DNA of 64,000 nucleotides from Micavibrio aeruginosavorus_D (GTDB taxonomy: Bacteria > Pseudomonadota > Alphaproteobacteria > Micavibrionales > Micavibrionaceae), in contig NZ_CP195303.1 of assembly GCF_051245535.1 (NCBI RefSeq), forward strand, positions 930,001 to 994,000, written 5' to 3'. The stretch's first letter is position 1. Each line of letters opens with the position of its first letter. Positions 36,279 to 45,212 of this stretch are shown here, in pieces. A program made the position numbers and the translations under genes. The notes below the pieces were generated by a model. That model was not told the DNA's origin. It ran no database searches and saw nothing but the letters and a program-made list of their open reading frames with translations.

Positions 36279-36314
36279 AAAAAGCGCCGGAGACACCCTC
36301 CCGGCGCTTTTTTT
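36279..36314 (+). terminator. Rho-independent terminator of the lipoprotein gene
   Basis: A 12-bp stem (36279-36290 with 36301-36312, AAAAAGCGCCGG/CCGGCGCTTTTT) with a T tract lies 22 bases past the stop. Confidence 0.85.
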
Positions 36315-36388
36315 CACTGGCCTTGCATTTTTCCATGGGCGCTTTTTTCATGATGGACAAAACGCCCATTCCGCTTATCCTGAACCCA

Positions 36389-37927
36389 ATGAAAAAGACT
36401 GTTTTAAGCATCGCCGCCCTCCTGTTGATCGTCTGCGCCGGACTGGCGTTTGGCGGGTCCGGCCTGCTGGCCAAATGGCGCGTGCATCAGGCGCTGGGCA
36501 CACTCGGCTTCATCCATGCCCATGGCGGCCAAGCCGAATGGACGGGCGGCGGGATCGTGCTGCGCGATATCAAGATTGATAAGGATGAATTCAGCACCAT
36601 CGAACAAATGCGCATCAGCGGCCCACTGGCCATGCTGATGCCGTTTCTGGGTGGTATGCCATCCATCACCATTGATCGCGCGACATTGACGATGGATGCG
36701 GCGGCTTTGTTATTGCCGTTTCGCGGTGACATGAAATTCCCGCAACAATCCCTGCCCGCGCTGTTTAAAAAGAACAACATTCAAGCCATCACGCTGAATT
36801 CCATACAGATTGATATGAACAGCCCGGCGGGCGCAATCCGTGTCGAGGCGAAAGGCCAAGCCACCGCCCTGCCCGATGGCGGCGTGCGGTTACAAGCCGT
36901 CGTCTGGGGTTCGCAATATCAATTGACCACCACCATCTCCGCCAATGGCGAAGTGGCACCGGATGGAACATTGTCCGCCGATTTTGAAATTCAGGACGGC
37001 AAGGCCAACATGAAAACCATTACGGCCAGCCGCATGGGCGGATGGGCCATCGTCAACGCCGCCCCGAACCAACCCGCAACGATCAGCGCCCAGCTGGCCG
37101 CCGGGCAATTCGTCTATCACGGCATTGCCATGAATGGCATGACCACGACGCTGGACGGCCCGGCTTCATCCCTGAAGATCACGATGCAGGCGATGCTGGC
37201 GGGCACAAAGGGCACGAACATCACCGCCGATTGGACCGGGACCATCGGCAAAACCGAAAGCGCGACCATCCGCGCCCAGGTGGACAACGCCGCCGATTTG
37301 TTCGTGGCCCTGGGCACCGGATTGTTCAAACAGAATGGTCATGCCATCGCCGCATTAAGCGACGATGTGCGCCAAAAACAATCCCGCCCCGGCATGATCG
37401 TCACCGCCAAGGCCCGCACGACGGCCCCGCAAAAAACCTATGACCTGTCCGTCACGGGACTGGATAACGCGGAATGGATGCGCGGGGAATGGCGGCACAT
37501 GCCCGCCATGATCGAACTGGATATCCACAACCTGGATATGGATGAATTGACATCCGTCGCCGGGTGGAAAAATACGCGGCTGTCGGGCACGCTGACCGGG
37601 TTGGCCGGAATTATTTTTACACCGAATGAGGGGTTGAATATTCAAGACGCCCTGTTCCGCACCGCTTCATCCGGCACACTGAAATTCAGCGGCGATGAAT
37701 TTCCGGACCATCTGACGGTTGAAGATGCCGGGGCCAAGGAAACCCGCGCCTTGATGAAAAATTTCGATTATGGGTTGATGGAAATTTATATCGACGGTCC
37801 GGGCGCAGGCCCGATGAACACCGACATCACCATCGGCGGCCGCACCGAGGGCAACCAATCAAAACCGGATATTATCCAGTTGCACAGCGATGCCGGGCTG
37901 TTAGGGCTGGTCGGATTAACGCCCTAA
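36389..37927 (+). CDS. YdbH/AsmA-like envelope protein
   Basis: The 512-aa protein starts with a membrane anchor or signal sequence (MKKTVLSIAALLLIVCAGLA). The body is rich in beta strands with repeated G-x-hydrophobic patterns. The C-terminal region (RLSGTLTGLAGIIFTPNEGLNI, then ALMKNFDYGLMEIYIDGP) resembles the YdbH family of inter-membrane lipid-transport proteins. The start at 36389 is chosen because it opens the signal sequence; upstream ATGs at 36323 and 36353 have no ribosome-binding site. It ends 4 bases from the stop of lptD on the other strand. A role in lipid movement to the outer membrane would fit lptD next door, but is inference. Confidence 0.6.
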   Translation: MKKTVLSIAALLLIVCAGLAFGGSGLLAKWRVHQALGTLGFIHAHGGQAEWTGGGIVLRDIKIDKDEFSTIEQMRISGPLAMLMPFLGGMPSITIDRATLTMDAAALLLPFRGDMKFPQQSLPALFKKNNIQAITLNSIQIDMNSPAGAIRVEAKGQATALPDGGVRLQAVVWGSQYQLTTTISANGEVAPDGTLSADFEIQDGKANMKTITASRMGGWAIVNAAPNQPATISAQLAAGQFVYHGIAMNGMTTTLDGPASSLKITMQAMLAGTKGTNITADWTGTIGKTESATIRAQVDNAADLFVALGTGLFKQNGHAIAALSDDVRQKQSRPGMIVTAKARTTAPQKTYDLSVTGLDNAEWMRGEWRHMPAMIELDIHNLDMDELTSVAGWKNTRLSGTLTGLAGIIFTPNEGLNIQDALFRTASSGTLKFSGDEFPDHLTVEDAGAKETRALMKNFDYGLMEIYIDGPGAGPMNTDITIGGRTEGNQSKPDIIQLHSDAGLLGLVGLTP

Positions 37928-37931
37928 GGGC

Positions 37932-40178
37932 TTAGTTATCGTCATCATCGTCATCGCTTGAACTGGACAGGTTCACGCCCGACGTTGAAAATTCGCCAAT
38001 CTGTTTCAAGCCAATGCGGAACATGATTTCCGTGCCGCTCTCACCCGACGAATCCCGGGTCAGGTTACGCTCCAACGTGCTGGACAAGGTGAAACACTGG
38101 CCCAGATAATCCAGACCAAAGATCGCTTCGCGCATGCCTTTTTCTTCTTCACTGCTCAGATCGTACAGGATGCTCGTGCGCCCCTGCCATTCCTCACTGA
38201 AACGATAAGCCAGCGCGCCGCGAATTTGCTCGCGATCTTCGCTCAATTCTGCACCTTCAATCGCTTTGGTGTACAGATATTGGCTGCCCAACGTCACCGG
38301 ACCCAGATAGGCGATGGCATCCACTTCGTGGCGGCGGGATGACATGTCATTCTGATCCAACTGGAAGCGGTAATTGACATCCATCATGTCTTTGTAGCTG
38401 GCAATAACCTGCCCAACCATATCGGACGTCTCTTCCGACAACCCCGACCCTTCCGGGAACGGTGTCACGTTATCATCCAGACGGTAGCTTTGACCGAGGA
38501 ACACCTCGCCCTTGCTGCCATCATACCCATACACGCCTGTGCGCATGCCATACGTAACATGCGAACCGTCTTCGATCCGGTCATAGCCGGGGAAGCGGTC
38601 ACTGTTAAACAAATTGCTGACGTCCAGTTGAACGTCTTGGCTGTCTTCGTTCGGAATATTGCTGCTTTCCGAACTGATGTTCGGCGAAACGGTCAGGGCC
38701 GCTTCTGGTGCGATGACCAGTTGCGACTGCTCGAAAGCCTTCGCCACCGGATAGCTGGTGACGACATGGGCGCTGGCGAAGCCACGGGTTTCTTTCCCCT
38801 CGTTGCTACGCCCCGGGTCCGTATTCGCAATATCGCGATCAGATGTGTAATACGCATCCCCGCGCAGCTTCAGATCAACCGTGGTCAGCAAGCCTGTATC
38901 GCTGGTCAAGCGGCGTTGCCAGCCCAGTTCTGTGACAACGCGGTCCATGTCCTGTCCGCTGCCTTCACGGTGCAGGTTCAGGACGGATAAATCCGCGCTC
39001 CATCGTCCGCCCAGCATCTGGCCCGGCTCACCCAGCATCGACACTTCCATTTCCGGCAGGATATTGGGCTGGTCGCGTTGTTCTTCGCGGATACGAATAT
39101 CCTGGAACGACAGCAAACGGCCTACGGCATAATTGCGCCCGGAAAACCGTTCGGCATAAATTTCGTTTTCCAGCACATCATCATCGCTGAAATCATATTG
39201 GCGCATATACTGGTCATCGGATGCGATTTCCAACCCGATGCCGGCGCGCCATTTGTCGTTGATGTTCCACAGACCATCGGCGATCAGGTGGCCGCGTGCT
39301 TCTTCGTCCTGTTCAACATCCTCACCACCGACATCTTCGGTCCGGCTGGAATAGGTCGCGCCGCCGCTCATTTCCAGATACGCATTGTCGAAGCGATGGC
39401 GATATTCACCAAACACCAACGGCAATTGATCGGTCATCAGCGTTACACCAACCGTCGCATCACGATGCGGATCAATGGCGTAGTAATAACTGTTGCTGAT
39501 TTGCAGGCCCAGATCACTGCTGTACCCAAAACCGGGCGTCAATAATCCGCTTTTCTGGTTCACGGTTCCATCGGCATGGGACACATACGGGGTCCAGAAC
39601 ACGGGAACGCCAAACATATCAAACGTCGCATTGTGATAGATAATGCGCTGTTCTTCCTTGTTATGAATGACTTCGCCCGCACGGATTTGCCAGACGGGTT
39701 CGGCATCCGGGTCCGTTTCACAGGCCTCGCACGGCGTATAGGCCGCGTTGCTCAGTGTTGTGATATTGCCGCCATCACGCACACCACGATCGGCCCACAG
39801 GCGCGAGCCGTCTTCCAATGTGGAATAAACGTGATCGACATAGCCTTCCGTCATCTGCTGCGACAATTCCAATTCGTCGGCGCGGTGCACATCACCGTTC
39901 GCTTCGGTCAGAACGACATGCCCAACTGCCTTGGCCTTATCGGTCGTCAGATTATAAATAACTTTATCGGCCTTCAGCGTGCGGCCACCCTGCACCATTT
40001 CAACATTGCCCGTTGCGGTGACGGTTTGGGTTTGATCGTCATGGACCAGATTGTCGGCGACAAAATCCACCGGGCCTTTTTCAGGCTCCAACGTTTGCGC
40101 AACGGCAGGCGTCCCCGCCAGACAGATCAGGCAGGAACATAACAACGCGGCTTTACGCAAACGGAAAAGGCTGGACAT
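37932..40178 (-). CDS. lptD: LPS assembly protein LptD
   Basis: LptD is the outer-membrane beta-barrel that inserts lipopolysaccharide at the cell surface. The 748-aa protein has a signal peptide ending at AVA-QT (residue about 28), then the OstA-like jellyroll (VDFVADNLVHDDQTQTVTATGNVEM) and the barrel (GLLTPGFGYSSDLGLQISNSYY). Two cysteines in a CEAC motif near residue 150 may form the family disulfide. The start at 40178 has GGGGA upstream. The protein ends in SSSSDDDDDDN, an acidic tail. It stands alone, whereas lptD is often grouped with surA and pdxA. Confidence 0.92.
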   Translation of the reverse strand: MSSLFRLRKAALLCSCLICLAGTPAVAQTLEPEKGPVDFVADNLVHDDQTQTVTATGNVEMVQGGRTLKADKVIYNLTTDKAKAVGHVVLTEANGDVHRADELELSQQMTEGYVDHVYSTLEDGSRLWADRGVRDGGNITTLSNAAYTPCEACETDPDAEPVWQIRAGEVIHNKEEQRIIYHNATFDMFGVPVFWTPYVSHADGTVNQKSGLLTPGFGYSSDLGLQISNSYYYAIDPHRDATVGVTLMTDQLPLVFGEYRHRFDNAYLEMSGGATYSSRTEDVGGEDVEQDEEARGHLIADGLWNINDKWRAGIGLEIASDDQYMRQYDFSDDDVLENEIYAERFSGRNYAVGRLLSFQDIRIREEQRDQPNILPEMEVSMLGEPGQMLGGRWSADLSVLNLHREGSGQDMDRVVTELGWQRRLTSDTGLLTTVDLKLRGDAYYTSDRDIANTDPGRSNEGKETRGFASAHVVTSYPVAKAFEQSQLVIAPEAALTVSPNISSESSNIPNEDSQDVQLDVSNLFNSDRFPGYDRIEDGSHVTYGMRTGVYGYDGSKGEVFLGQSYRLDDNVTPFPEGSGLSEETSDMVGQVIASYKDMMDVNYRFQLDQNDMSSRRHEVDAIAYLGPVTLGSQYLYTKAIEGAELSEDREQIRGALAYRFSEEWQGRTSILYDLSSEEEKGMREAIFGLDYLGQCFTLSSTLERNLTRDSSGESGTEIMFRIGLKQIGEFSTSGVNLSSSSDDDDDDN

Positions 40179-40342
40179 GCCATCCCCAAAAGACAATTGA
40201 ACAGACAAAAAAGGCCCGCGCGAACGCCAGACCAAACCCCGCCCCCATGATCGTGGATGCCCCGGGACAAGTCAAGCCAACGGATTGAAAAAACGGCAGA
40301 TTTTGAAGGGTTTTGAAACCGGAAACGGCCCGCTTTAACGCG

Positions 40343-40381
40343 AAAAAAATCCCGGGTCAGGTTGAACGCCTGACCCGGGAT
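40343..40381 (-). terminator. Rho-independent terminator of the RhlE-type helicase
   Basis: A perfect 13-bp stem (40349-40361 with 40369-40381, ATCCCGGGTCAGG/CCTGACCCGGGAT) is followed on the minus strand by seven T, 23 bases past the stop at 40404. Confidence 0.9.
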
Positions 40382-40403
40382 CATGATTCAAGAACAGCGG
40401 GAA

Positions 40404-41912
40404 TTACTTCCGCAGGAAGGCCGGCAGATCATCACCGAAGCTGGCCGGGCCGTCATCATCATGGTCACGGCGCGGGCGTTTATTGTGTTGGGGGTTTTGC
40501 TGCTGCTGTGGGCGCGGCTGTTCGCTGCGCTGGTCACGGCTCTGCGGCGGGCGTTGTTCACGCGGCTGGCGCGGCTGATCATCCCGGCGGGGGGTCGGCG
40601 CAGCATCCTCACGGCGCGGGGCTTGTCCCTCTTCGCGGGGTCCGCGGGCTTGTTGCGGGCCACGATCGTTGCGGCCGCCAGATTTATTGTCACGGCCACC
40701 ACGATCACGACCACCCCGACCACCATCACGGCCACCGGCGCGGCCACCGTCTCTGCGGCCTTCGCTGGCTTCACCCGGTTGGGGCGCGGCAAAACCTTCG
40801 ACCGTTTCAACGGGGATCGGTTTTTGAATGCGTTGTTCAATCGCGGTGACGTATTTCGCGTCATCCGGCGTGGCCATGGTCCAGGCGCATCCGGTCATGC
40901 CGGCGCGGCCCGTCCGGCCAATGCGGTGAACGTAATCATCGGCATGGGTCGGCACATCGAAGTTGAACACGTGCGATACGGCATCAACGTCCAGACCACG
41001 CGCGGCCACGTCACTGCAGATCAGCAAACTGACCAGACCTTCTTTGAAGTCCAGCAACGTTTTCGTGCGCGCAGATTGCACCATGTCACCATGCAACGGT
41101 GCAGCGGCATAATTGTGGTTTTGCAGGAATTTCGCGAGGCCCGCGATATCCTTTTTCCGGTTACAGAAAACGAAAGCGTTTTTCACGTCTTCCTGCTGGA
41201 TCAATGCGTCCAGCAATTCCATTTTCTGGCGATCCTTCACCCACACCAAGGCCTGACGCACATTGGCGTTGGTGGACGCCGGGGCCGTGACCGCAATGGT
41301 TTTCGGGTTGCTGAGGAATTTATCGGCCAGACGTTTAATTTCCGGCGGCATTGTTGCAGAAAACAGCAATGTTTGGCGCATCGGTGGGATTTTCGACACG
41401 ATCTTCTCAATATCGGGAATGAACCCCATATCCAGCATGCGGTCGGCCTCGTCGATCACCAGAACCTTGATGTCGTTCAGCAGGATATTCCCGCGTTCGA
41501 ACAGATCCAGCAAACGGCCCGGCGTTGCGATCAGAACATCCACACCGCGATCCAGCAATTTAATCTGGTCGCCCATGGATTCACCACCGACCAGCAAAGC
41601 TTTGGTCAGCGCATTATACTTGCCATAGGTGTCAAAGTTTTCGGCAACCTGTGCCGCCAGTTCGCGTGTCGGAACCAGCACCAGCGAGCGCGGCATCCGC
41701 GCCTTGGCCCGGCCACCGGACAGAATTTCAATCATCGGCAATGTAAAGCTGGCCGTCTTGCCCGTACCCGTTTGCGCCAGACCAACAATGTCGCGCATCA
41801 TCAAAACCACGGGAATGGCTTGTTCTTGGATCGGGGTCGGTGTGGTGTAGCCGCATTCATCAACGGCTTTCAGAACTTCAGGGCTCAAGCCCAAATCTTC
41901 AAAGGTGGTCAT
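40404..41912 (-). CDS. rhlE: DEAD-box RNA helicase, RhlE type
   Basis: This is an ATP-dependent RNA helicase of ribosome assembly or mRNA turnover. The 502-aa protein has the Q motif (TPTPIQEQAIP), motif I AQTGTGKT, PTRELA, motif II DEAD (VLVIDEADRMLDMGF), SAT, and motif VI HRIGRTGR. After residue about 385 comes a long Arg/Gly/Gln/Pro-rich tail (GGRAGGRDGGRGGRDRGG and similar), ending in DDLPAFLRK as in RhlE proteins. The tail is of low complexity and makes a long mirror frame on the plus strand, which is not a gene. A second DEAD-box gene with a similar tail is at 62468. Confidence 0.92.
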   Translation of the reverse strand: MTTFEDLGLSPEVLKAVDECGYTTPTPIQEQAIPVVLMMRDIVGLAQTGTGKTASFTLPMIEILSGGRAKARMPRSLVLVPTRELAAQVAENFDTYGKYNALTKALLVGGESMGDQIKLLDRGVDVLIATPGRLLDLFERGNILLNDIKVLVIDEADRMLDMGFIPDIEKIVSKIPPMRQTLLFSATMPPEIKRLADKFLSNPKTIAVTAPASTNANVRQALVWVKDRQKMELLDALIQQEDVKNAFVFCNRKKDIAGLAKFLQNHNYAAAPLHGDMVQSARTKTLLDFKEGLVSLLICSDVAARGLDVDAVSHVFNFDVPTHADDYVHRIGRTGRAGMTGCAWTMATPDDAKYVTAIEQRIQKPIPVETVEGFAAPQPGEASEGRRDGGRAGGRDGGRGGRDRGGRDNKSGGRNDRGPQQARGPREEGQAPRREDAAPTPRRDDQPRQPREQRPPQSRDQRSEQPRPQQQQNPQHNKRPRRDHDDDGPASFGDDLPAFLRK

Positions 41913-42187
41913 GTAATCGTTTCAATCTGATGGTTCATCTGGCGGACCCGGATGGTCGGCCAATAGCGTGTAAAGGTCCTTGAATTTGTGGGCTTTTCAT
42001 AGCGTATGGGCCGCCGTAAAGCAAGCTTTGCAGGTCCAAAACACGGATTTTATGACATTTTGGACCCTATCATTAAATAATATGCAAAATATATTGACGC
42101 CCGCTTAAAAACAGCGCAAATTCCCTAACGAAATCAGCCCGAATGGGCGATCCCCCAAAGAATACCAAGGCATAGAGGAACCGTGAA

Positions 42188-42466
42188 ATGAACAATACAG
42201 ATCAAAACACCTACACCGTCACACTGGCAAAAGACGCCAAAGTCCCGGATTACATGCAATTGGAAGAAATGGCCGAAAGCATTGCCAGCATGGCCTATGT
42301 TTTCAACGAAAAAGCGACCGTCATTCAAGACCGCATCACCGGCAATGACCTGACCTTGACCCTGGTCACCGGCGAAGAATTTGCTGCTGAAGTTGCAAAC
42401 ACCGCTGGTGTCGCATCGGTCAAAAAACACGCGCACACCCCGTGCTGCGGCGGTTGCAAACCGTAA
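42188..42466 (+). CDS. Unknown 92-aa protein with a CCGGC tail (paralogue 1)
   Basis: The ATG at 42188 follows AGAGGA. The protein pairs with the next gene: both share Y-x-VTL near the N-terminus, a central FN-x-A-V/T segment, an LT-x-x-V/I stretch, E-x-F-x-x-x-V-x-NT-x-GV and S-V/I-x-K near the end. Copy 1 alone adds HAHTPCCGGCKP, a possible metal- or redox-active tail. No family is recognised. It has its own terminator. Confidence 0.65.
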   Translation: MNNTDQNTYTVTLAKDAKVPDYMQLEEMAESIASMAYVFNEKATVIQDRITGNDLTLTLVTGEEFAAEVANTAGVASVKKHAHTPCCGGCKP

Positions 42467-42493
42467 GCTGTTTTTGATAGATAGAGATTGAAA

Positions 42494-42527
42494 GAAGCCG
42501 GGCCATCAACACGCGCCCGGCTTTTTT
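42494..42527 (+). terminator. Rho-independent terminator between the two small paralogues
   Basis: The stem AGCCGGGC/GCCCGGCT (42496-42503 with 42514-42521) is followed by TTTTTT. The two paralogues may therefore be transcribed separately. Confidence 0.75.
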
Positions 42528-42575
42528 AACCAACTATAAAAAAATAAAAACTGCGGTATAGAGAAAGCACAACGG

Positions 42576-42815
42576 ATGTCCGACAAATACATTGTCACAC
42601 TGCACAGCCACGATTCCAAACATCAGGATACAATGCGCGACGCCTTGCTCGACATGGGCCGCGAATTTAATCAGGCCGTTCTGGTGCTGAAACGCGCCCC
42701 ATCGGCGGAAGGCCAACAACTGACCGTGATCTGCAAAGAACAATTCGTGGAAAAGGTTGGAAACACGGATGGCGTTAAATCCATCGTGAAAACGGGCCCG
42801 TCGTACCAGATGTAG
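42576..42815 (+). CDS. Unknown 79-aa protein (paralogue 2)
   Basis: It is a shorter paralogue of the preceding 92-aa protein (YIVTLHSHDS against YTVTLAKDAK; EQFVEKVGNTDGVKSIVK against EEFAAEVANTAGVASVKK), but it lacks the CCGGC tail. The fold is probably a small alpha/beta domain resembling subtilisin-propeptide-like inhibitors in layout (V-T-L start, GV-x-S-I/V end); that is a loose resemblance only. It converges on the Rsm22-like gene, with 13 bases between stops. Confidence 0.6.
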   Translation: MSDKYIVTLHSHDSKHQDTMRDALLDMGREFNQAVLVLKRAPSAEGQQLTVICKEQFVEKVGNTDGVKSIVKTGPSYQM

Positions 42816-42828
42816 GTTTTTCCCGCTT

Positions 42829-43791
42829 TTACAGCGAAAAATCGACCGCATCACCCCAATCAAGATGCTTGATATCCTTGTACCGCGGATCGCTTTTGGC
42901 GATCTGCGCCGTGCCGAAATCGCCATTATCATCGCACATTTCCACCTGCATCACCTTGGCCCCGGCGACGTGGCCCAGCACGCGCCCCTGTGGCAATGTC
43001 ACGGGCGTACGGGAAAACGCGATATAGGAGAATTTTTCATCCTCATACCCAAGCGCCCCGCCCTTGAGCGAGCGATGCAGCTTGCTGCGCTCCACCCGCT
43101 GCGAAAAATGGCACCACCGTTTCCCCGCATCATGTAACGGGCACGCCCCCATTTGCGGGCACGGCGCGGCAATATATGCGCCCTTTTCCAGCAAGTGGTC
43201 ACGCACACCTTGCACCACGGCGCTGCCCTCTGGCGTACCGGGTTCGATAATTACCAATGTACCGGAACACGCGGCCCAGAGTTTATCAATCACCGCCGCG
43301 CGCGCCCGCGCATTCAGTTCGTTCAGGACATAGCCCGCCGTGACCAGATCAAAATTATTCCCCGGCATTTCACCATTGACCAAATCGCCGTTGATCCAGT
43401 TGCCCTTGGGCACCAAAGTCGTACCCATTTCCCGCAAATGCGCGTTGGGTTCGATCAAGGTCACCTGACGCAAACTGTCGAAATGATCCAAGGCGGCCAA
43501 GGCCACCGTCCCCGGCCCGGCCCCAACATCCAGCATCGTGCGGGGCGTAAAATCATCCGGCAAGCGTCCCAACACATGCTCCGCCGCGCCATAGGTGGCG
43601 GGCAGGCGTGTGCCGACATAGGCCAACGCCTCGGCCCCGTCGCGGATTTGCAGGTTGGCGCCCTCTTTGGCGAAGGCTCCCTCACGGCGATACCGCGTTG
43701 AAACGGCCTCGGCGGCATCCCGCACGGCGTTTAACCCCGTTCCGGCCATTAAATTATCAATTTTTTCGCGCAAATCTGCGGGGATGGGCAT
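42829..43791 (-). CDS. Rsm22-like methyltransferase of the small ribosomal subunit
   Basis: The 320-aa protein has an SAM-binding motif (TMLDVGAGPGTVALAALDHF near residue 105) and NFDLVTAGYVLNELNARARA. A cysteine cluster follows near residue 220, APCPQMGACPLHDAGKRWCHF, which fits the C-x5-C...W-C-x-F iron-sulfur pattern of the Rsm22/METTL17 family. That family acts in ribosome small-subunit assembly. The start at 43791 (MPIPADLREKI) follows AAAGGA. A longer in-frame extension to 43980 only translates the palindromic repeat R3 and is rejected. The methylation target is unknown. Confidence 0.85.
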   Translation of the reverse strand: MPIPADLREKIDNLMAGTGLNAVRDAAEAVSTRYRREGAFAKEGANLQIRDGAEALAYVGTRLPATYGAAEHVLGRLPDDFTPRTMLDVGAGPGTVALAALDHFDSLRQVTLIEPNAHLREMGTTLVPKGNWINGDLVNGEMPGNNFDLVTAGYVLNELNARARAAVIDKLWAACSGTLVIIEPGTPEGSAVVQGVRDHLLEKGAYIAAPCPQMGACPLHDAGKRWCHFSQRVERSKLHRSLKGGALGYEDEKFSYIAFSRTPVTLPQGRVLGHVAGAKVMQVEMCDDNGDFGTAQIAKSDPRYKDIKHLDWGDAVDFSL

Positions 43792-43888
43792 GAGTTCAGG
43801 TCCTTTCGCAGCCGCATCATATAGACCCGCACCCGGTCCTTCAATTCCGACGTTTGCGGTGCTATTGTGGCCCCCGCATTTATAAGCC

Positions 43889-43956
43889 GTCATCCCGGCG
43901 AAAGCCGGGATCTTCCAGCCATAATGGACGAAGCCCCCGGCCTCCGCCGGGGTGAC
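43889..43956 (+). repeat. Intergenic palindromic repeat R3 (REP-like, 68 bp)
   Basis: It lies between the divergent Rsm22-like and kbl genes. It is almost the exact reverse complement of R8 (61058-61125), including the central CTTCCAGCCATAA, which suggests recent spread. Translated on the minus strand it gives the typical AFAGMT read-through that falsely lengthens neighbouring frames. Confidence 0.85.
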
Positions 43957-43979
43957 GCCAAAAGATAAAGGATTACACA

Positions 43980-45185
43980 ATGAAAACCGCCCTGCTCGCC
44001 CATCTGGACCGCGAAATTGCCGCCGTCCGCGCCGCCGGATTGTACAAAGGCGAACGCATCATCACCTCGCCGCAAAGCGCGGATATCACGGTGGCCAGCG
44101 GCGACCATGTCCTGAATTTCTGCGCCAACAACTATCTGGGACTGGCGAACGATCAGGATTTGATCGACACGGCGAAGGATACGCTGGATTCCCACGGCTT
44201 CGGCATGGCCTCCGTCCGCTTTATCTGCGGCACGCAGGACATCCACAAAACACTGGAGCGCAGCATCAGCGAATTTCTGGGGACCGAGGACACGATCCTC
44301 TACTCCTCCTGCTTCGACGCCAATGGCGGGTTGTTTGAAACATTGCTGGGCGAGGACGACGCAATTATCAGCGATGAACTGAACCACGCCAGCATCATTG
44401 ATGGCATCCGCCTGTGCAAAGCGAAACGCTGGCGCTACAAAAACAACGACATGGCCGATCTGGAAAAAGCCTTGATCGAGGCCAAAGATTGCCGCCATCG
44501 TTTGATCGCCACCGACGGCGTCTTCTCGATGGATGGCTTCCTCGCCAACCTGCCCGCCATCTGCGATCTGGCCGAAAAATACGACGCCATGGTGATGGTG
44601 GATGACAGCCACGCGGTCGGCTTCACTGGCGCAGGCGGCAAAGGCACCCCGGAATATTGGGGCGTGCAGGACCGGGTGGACATTATCACCGGCACGCTGG
44701 GCAAGGCCCTTGGTGGCGCATCGGGCGGTTACACATCCGGCCCGAAACAGGTTATTGAATGGCTGCGCCAGCGCTCCCGCCCGTATCTGTTCTCCAACAC
44801 GCTGGCCCCGGTGATTACCGCGACGGCCGTGGCCACGCTGGATAAACTCTCCGGCAAGGGCGGTGCCGATCTGCGCCAACGCCTGAAAGACAACAGCCAG
44901 TATTTCCGCGCCGAAATGACCAAACTGGGCTTCGACCTCGCCCCCGGCGACCACCCGATCATTCCGGTGATGATTTACGACGCCGCCTTGGCCACACAAT
45001 TCGCCGACGCCATGCTGAAACGCGGTGTCTACGTCGTCGGCTTCTCCTATCCCGTCGTGCCCCAAGGCAAAGCCCGCATCCGCACCCAAATGTCCGCCGC
45101 GCATACCCGCGCGCAACTGGACAAGGCGATTGCGGCGTTTGCCGAGGTTGGTAAAGAACTGGGCATTTTGAAGAAAGCAGCATAA
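43980..45185 (+). CDS. kbl: 2-amino-3-ketobutyrate CoA ligase (glycine C-acetyltransferase)
   Basis: Kbl cleaves 2-amino-3-ketobutyrate with CoA into glycine and acetyl-CoA, the second step of threonine breakdown. The 401-aa PLP enzyme has NFCANNYLGLAND, the ring-stacking region SSCFDANGGLFETLL, DDSHAVGFTG, and the PLP-lysine motif TGTLGKALGGASGGYT. It works with tdh, 434 bases downstream, and its glycine product can feed the gcv operon at 56541-61032. It is separated from tdh by an AT-rich orphan gene. Confidence 0.96.
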   Translation: MKTALLAHLDREIAAVRAAGLYKGERIITSPQSADITVASGDHVLNFCANNYLGLANDQDLIDTAKDTLDSHGFGMASVRFICGTQDIHKTLERSISEFLGTEDTILYSSCFDANGGLFETLLGEDDAIISDELNHASIIDGIRLCKAKRWRYKNNDMADLEKALIEAKDCRHRLIATDGVFSMDGFLANLPAICDLAEKYDAMVMVDDSHAVGFTGAGGKGTPEYWGVQDRVDIITGTLGKALGGASGGYTSGPKQVIEWLRQRSRPYLFSNTLAPVITATAVATLDKLSGKGGADLRQRLKDNSQYFRAEMTKLGFDLAPGDHPIIPVMIYDAALATQFADAMLKRGVYVVGFSYPVVPQGKARIRTQMSAAHTRAQLDKAIAAFAEVGKELGILKKAA

Positions 45186-45212
45186 AAATTATCGCAATAA
45201 AGGCACGAAAAA

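Noticed and set aside
40383..41930. A 515-aa plus-strand reading frame opposite the RhlE-type helicase
   Set aside because: It is the mirror of a GC-rich, repetitive helicase gene; its protein is rich in Arg, His and Gln with no family features.
43792..43980. N-terminal extension of the Rsm22-like protein
   Set aside because: It translates the palindromic repeat R3, and the internal ATG at 43791 has a ribosome-binding site.
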